A stretch of 7,899 bases of DNA from assembly GCA_031404455.1 (NCBI GenBank), contig JANNHP010000462.1:1-7899 (forward strand). Direction: 5' to 3'. Below, piece by piece: positions 6,419-7,899 of this stretch (position 1 is the first letter of the stretch; every line of letters begins with the position of its first letter). This stretch comes from JANNHP01 sp031404455. GTDB taxonomy: Bacteria > Planctomycetota > JAJSAM01 > JAJVHW01. The notes beneath the pieces were generated by a model. The model did not search any database and was not told the origin of the DNA. It was given only the letters and a program-made list of their open reading frames with translations. Both the position numbers and the translations under genes were made by a program.

Positions 6419-6718
6419 ATGAGGCGGATCTTCGTCTGCTCGCCTTTCCGCGGCGACGTCGAGCACAACCTCGTGCGCGCCGAGGCCGCGTGCCGTCTTG
6501 TCCTCGACCACGGGCACGCGCCCTTCGCGCCGCACGTCCTCTACCCGCGCATCCTCGATGACTCCGATCCGGAGCAACGCGCCGCGGGCATCCGCGCCGG
6601 TCTCGCGTGGCTCGCGGTCTGCGACGAGCTCTGGGCGTTCGGCGATCCGACGAACGGGATGCGCCAGGAGATCGCGGCGGCGAAGGAACTGCGCATCGAG
6701 GTCCGGCGGCTGCCGTGA
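6419..6718 (+). CDS. DUF4406-type protein related to nucleoside 2-deoxyribosyltransferases
   Basis: 99 residues, the usual size of this small phage and island family. The N-terminal strand and loop IFVCSPFRGD at 4-13 with N17, the central HAPFAPHVLYPRILDD at 33-48, CDELWAFGD at 68-76 and TNGMRQEI at 78-85 follow the pattern of the nucleoside deoxyribosyltransferase-like fold. Glu84 sits where the catalytic Glu is found in that superfamily, and Asp69 is also typical. The substrate is not known; nucleotide or nucleoside binding is an inference from the fold. The start is supported by GAGGG at 6406-6410, eight bases before the ATG. An 86-base gap upstream separates it from the divergent HNH gene and must hold both promoters. 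The stop overlaps the next start (GTGA), so it is probably cotranslated with the excisionase-like gene and the integrase. Confidence 0.8.
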   Translation: MRRIFVCSPFRGDVEHNLVRAEAACRLVLDHGHAPFAPHVLYPRILDDSDPEQRAAGIRAGLAWLAVCDELWAFGDPTNGMRQEIAAAKELRIEVRRLP

Positions 6719-7074
6719 CGCCGCCCGCCTCTTCCTCCGCCCCGAAGCTCGTCCTCGCCGAGCCCCTCGTCGACGCGCGCTCCGTTGCCGCCGCGCTCGG
6801 CGTCGACGTCAGCACGATCTACCGCCTGGCCGGCGCCCCGAACGGTCTCCCCGTCGTCGAGATCGCCCCGCGCGTCCGACGCTTCCGCCCCGAGGACGTG
6901 CGGGCCTTCCTCGCCGCCCGAACGAAGAGTCCGACGATGGCCGTGGAAGCAAGGCAATTGCTCGCTTCCATAGCTTCTTCCCCGGTCGAACTTCCTCCAC
7001 TTCCCCGCGCGACAGAGCGTCCATCGCGACCTGCCCGCGGCGGCCTTTCCCGATGCGCGGGAGGAGGCATCTGA
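6715..7074 (+). CDS. Excisionase-type helix-turn-helix DNA-binding protein
   Basis: 119 residues with a GTG start that overlaps the preceding stop by four bases. Upstream in-frame starts would lie inside the DUF4406 gene and encode Arg-rich shadow sequence. Residues about 17-67 form a MerR/Xis-like winged helix (HTH_17 type). VDARSVAAALGVDVSTIYRL at 19-38 is the helix-turn-helix, a wing follows around 43-54, and RRFRPEDVRAFLAA at 55-68 closes the domain. Such proteins bend DNA at attachment sites and set the direction of recombination, or act as small regulators. After it comes a tail of about 50 residues rich in Ser, Pro and Arg with no recognisable domain, longer than in most excisionases. 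The position directly before the integrase (one-base TGATG overlap) supports a recombination role. An AT-richer dyad lies within the tail coding sequence at 6944-6970. Confidence 0.75.
   Translation: MTPPASSSAPKLVLAEPLVDARSVAAALGVDVSTIYRLAGAPNGLPVVEIAPRVRRFRPEDVRAFLAARTKSPTMAVEARQLLASIASSPVELPPLPRATERPSRPARGGLSRCAGGGI
6944..6970. repeat. AT-richer dyad inside the excisionase-like gene
   Basis: TGGAAGC at 6944-6950 is the reverse complement of GCTTCCA at 6964-6970, and the centre holds the palindrome GCAATTGC (6954-6961). A second GCTTC follows a few bases later. Such a run of A and T stands out in this GC-rich region and could be a protein binding site, but it may be only a coding coincidence. 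Confidence 0.4.
7059..7067 (+). promoter_or_regulatory. Strong ribosome binding site of the integrase gene
   Basis: GGGAGGAGG lies inside the last codons of the excisionase-like gene, six bases before the ATG at 7074. It is the strongest Shine-Dalgarno sequence in the window and fixes the integrase start at the TGATG overlap. Confidence 0.8.
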
Positions 7075-7899
7075 TGGCTCGGAAACTCGGCAAGAGGCAC
7101 CGGCGGTTCGGGAGGATCTACTCCCGGAAGTGGGCGTCCGGCCGCGTGAACTGGTACGTCGTCTGGTACGACCGCGCGCAGAAGCGCCGGGTCACGCGGG
7201 CGATGGGGGACAACCGCGAGGACGCGGTCACGTTCCTGAACGAGTTGGAGCGGCGCATCCGGCTGAAGCTCCCGGCCACAGTCCCGACGCAGGCGGAGCT
7301 GATGTCCGTCCCGAGGGGCACCGAGTCCGCCCCGGCCGCGACGCCGAGCTTCATCGAGTACGCGACGAAGCTCCTCGAGGAACGCCTCGCGGGGTCCCTC
7401 GCGAAGGCGACGGTCACGCTCTACCGCTGCAACCTCGCCGCGCTCACCGGGTTCTTCGGGCCCTCGACGCGCACGGTCGAGATCGCCGGGAAGAAGGTCG
7501 AGGAGACGGTGCCCGGTGCCGCGCTCGACGCCATCACGCCCGGCGAGTTCCAGAAGTACCGGGTCTGGCGTCGGGCAGCGCGGAGGAGTCCGCAGGGGGC
7601 GAAGACGAAGCCCCTCTCCGAGGCGACCCTGAACCGCGACCACGGATTCGCGGCGACGGTGCTCCACCACGCCGTCGCCGACGGCCTCCTCGTCCAGAGC
7701 CCGCTGCGGGGTCTCAAGAAGCTCCGCGAGCCGCGGAAGCCCCGGCGCTACCTGACGAAGCGGGAGCTCGGGCTCCTCATCGAGAAGGCCCCGAAGCGGT
7801 TCAAGGCGCTCCTCCTCGCCGCGATCTTCACCGGGGCGAGGAAGGGCGAGCTCGTCCGGCTGACCTGGGCCGACGTCGACTTCGAACGCGGCAAGGTCT
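7074..7899 (+). CDS. int: Tyrosine recombinase/phage-type integrase, N-terminal part
   Basis: An open frame of 275 codons that is cut by the window end. Residues 1-65 are basic and contain VNWYVVWYDRAQKRRVTRAM followed by EDAVTFLNELERRI, like the arm-type DNA-binding N-terminus of lambda-family integrases. The core-binding (SAM-like) domain is at about 92-212, beginning FIEYATKLLEERL and ending ADGLLVQSPLRGLKK. It carries an apparent insertion around 130-152. The catalytic domain begins at about 225 (RYLTKRELGLLI) and shows box I, FTGARKGELVRLTW, with catalytic Arg256. The remaining catalytic residues (Lys, His/Arg, Tyr) lie beyond the window. Arginine and GC-ending codons dominate. It probably catalyses integration and excision of the element, with the preceding HTH protein as directionality factor. 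The ATG shares its first base with the preceding TGA. Confidence 0.9.
   Translation, partial: MARKLGKRHRRFGRIYSRKWASGRVNWYVVWYDRAQKRRVTRAMGDNREDAVTFLNELERRIRLKLPATVPTQAELMSVPRGTESAPAATPSFIEYATKLLEERLAGSLAKATVTLYRCNLAALTGFFGPSTRTVEIAGKKVEETVPGAALDAITPGEFQKYRVWRRAARRSPQGAKTKPLSEATLNRDHGFAATVLHHAVADGLLVQSPLRGLKKLREPRKPRRYLTKRELGLLIEKAPKRFKALLLAAIFTGARKGELVRLTWADVDFERGKV

Larger units (their letters stand above)
5290..7899. mobile_element. Remnant of an integrative element or prophage, one end
   Basis: A truncated DNA methyltransferase, an HNH nuclease, a phage-type DUF4406 protein, an excisionase-type HTH protein and a tyrosine recombinase are grouped next to a chromosomal-type metabolic operon. 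The integrase reads outward to the right and is cut by the window end, so the attachment site is probably beyond 7899. The left limit is inferred only from where methyltransferase homology begins. I saw no tRNA gene and no attachment-site duplication in the window. Confidence 0.55.

Overview
The window is uniformly GC-rich, with short intergenic gaps, 4-base start/stop overlaps and frequent GTG starts. This fits a high-GC bacterium. Nothing in it fixes the phylum; a soil or sediment lineage with anaerobic or formate metabolism is plausible but is inference. Because of the base composition, very long antisense open frames exist across the oxidoreductase genes. I treat these as shadows.

Left part (1-4926, all on the minus strand): a tightly overlapped gene row read right to left. 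First is an aldehyde:ferredoxin oxidoreductase (AOR) family protein (GTG start at 4926). Next is a large formate dehydrogenase alpha-type Mo/W-bisPGD enzyme with an N-terminal chain of iron-sulfur clusters (ATG at 3121, ATGA overlap). Last is the start of a probable lipoprotein or membrane-anchored protein (GTG at 278, GTGA overlap), cut by the window start. The two pterin enzymes probably exchange electrons through the ferredoxin-like domains of the FdhA-type protein, linking aldehyde/carboxylate and formate/CO2 (or related) chemistry. No NAD-binding FdhB or hydrogenase subunit lies in the window. A perfect 19-bp hairpin forms the end of the FdhA gene and ends one base before the next start codon.

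Middle (4927-5289): about 360 bases without a gene, filled with REP-like tandem hairpin repeats whose stems differ in sequence but keep the ability to pair, followed by two interlocking longer inverted repeats.

Right part (5290-7899): a decayed integrative element or prophage edge. It holds the C-terminal third of a DNA adenine/cytosine-N4 methyltransferase without its start or DPPY half, and a convergent gene for a membrane-anchored zinc-finger HNH nuclease. Divergent from that is a coupled three-gene unit: a DUF4406/deoxyribosyltransferase-like protein, an excisionase-type HTH protein, and a tyrosine recombinase that runs off the window.

The best candidates for something undescribed are the membrane-tethered HNH protein with its DUF4406 neighbour, the AOR-FdhA fused metabolic unit with a missing His/Cys cluster, and the compensatory hairpin repeats between the metabolic operon and the mobile element.
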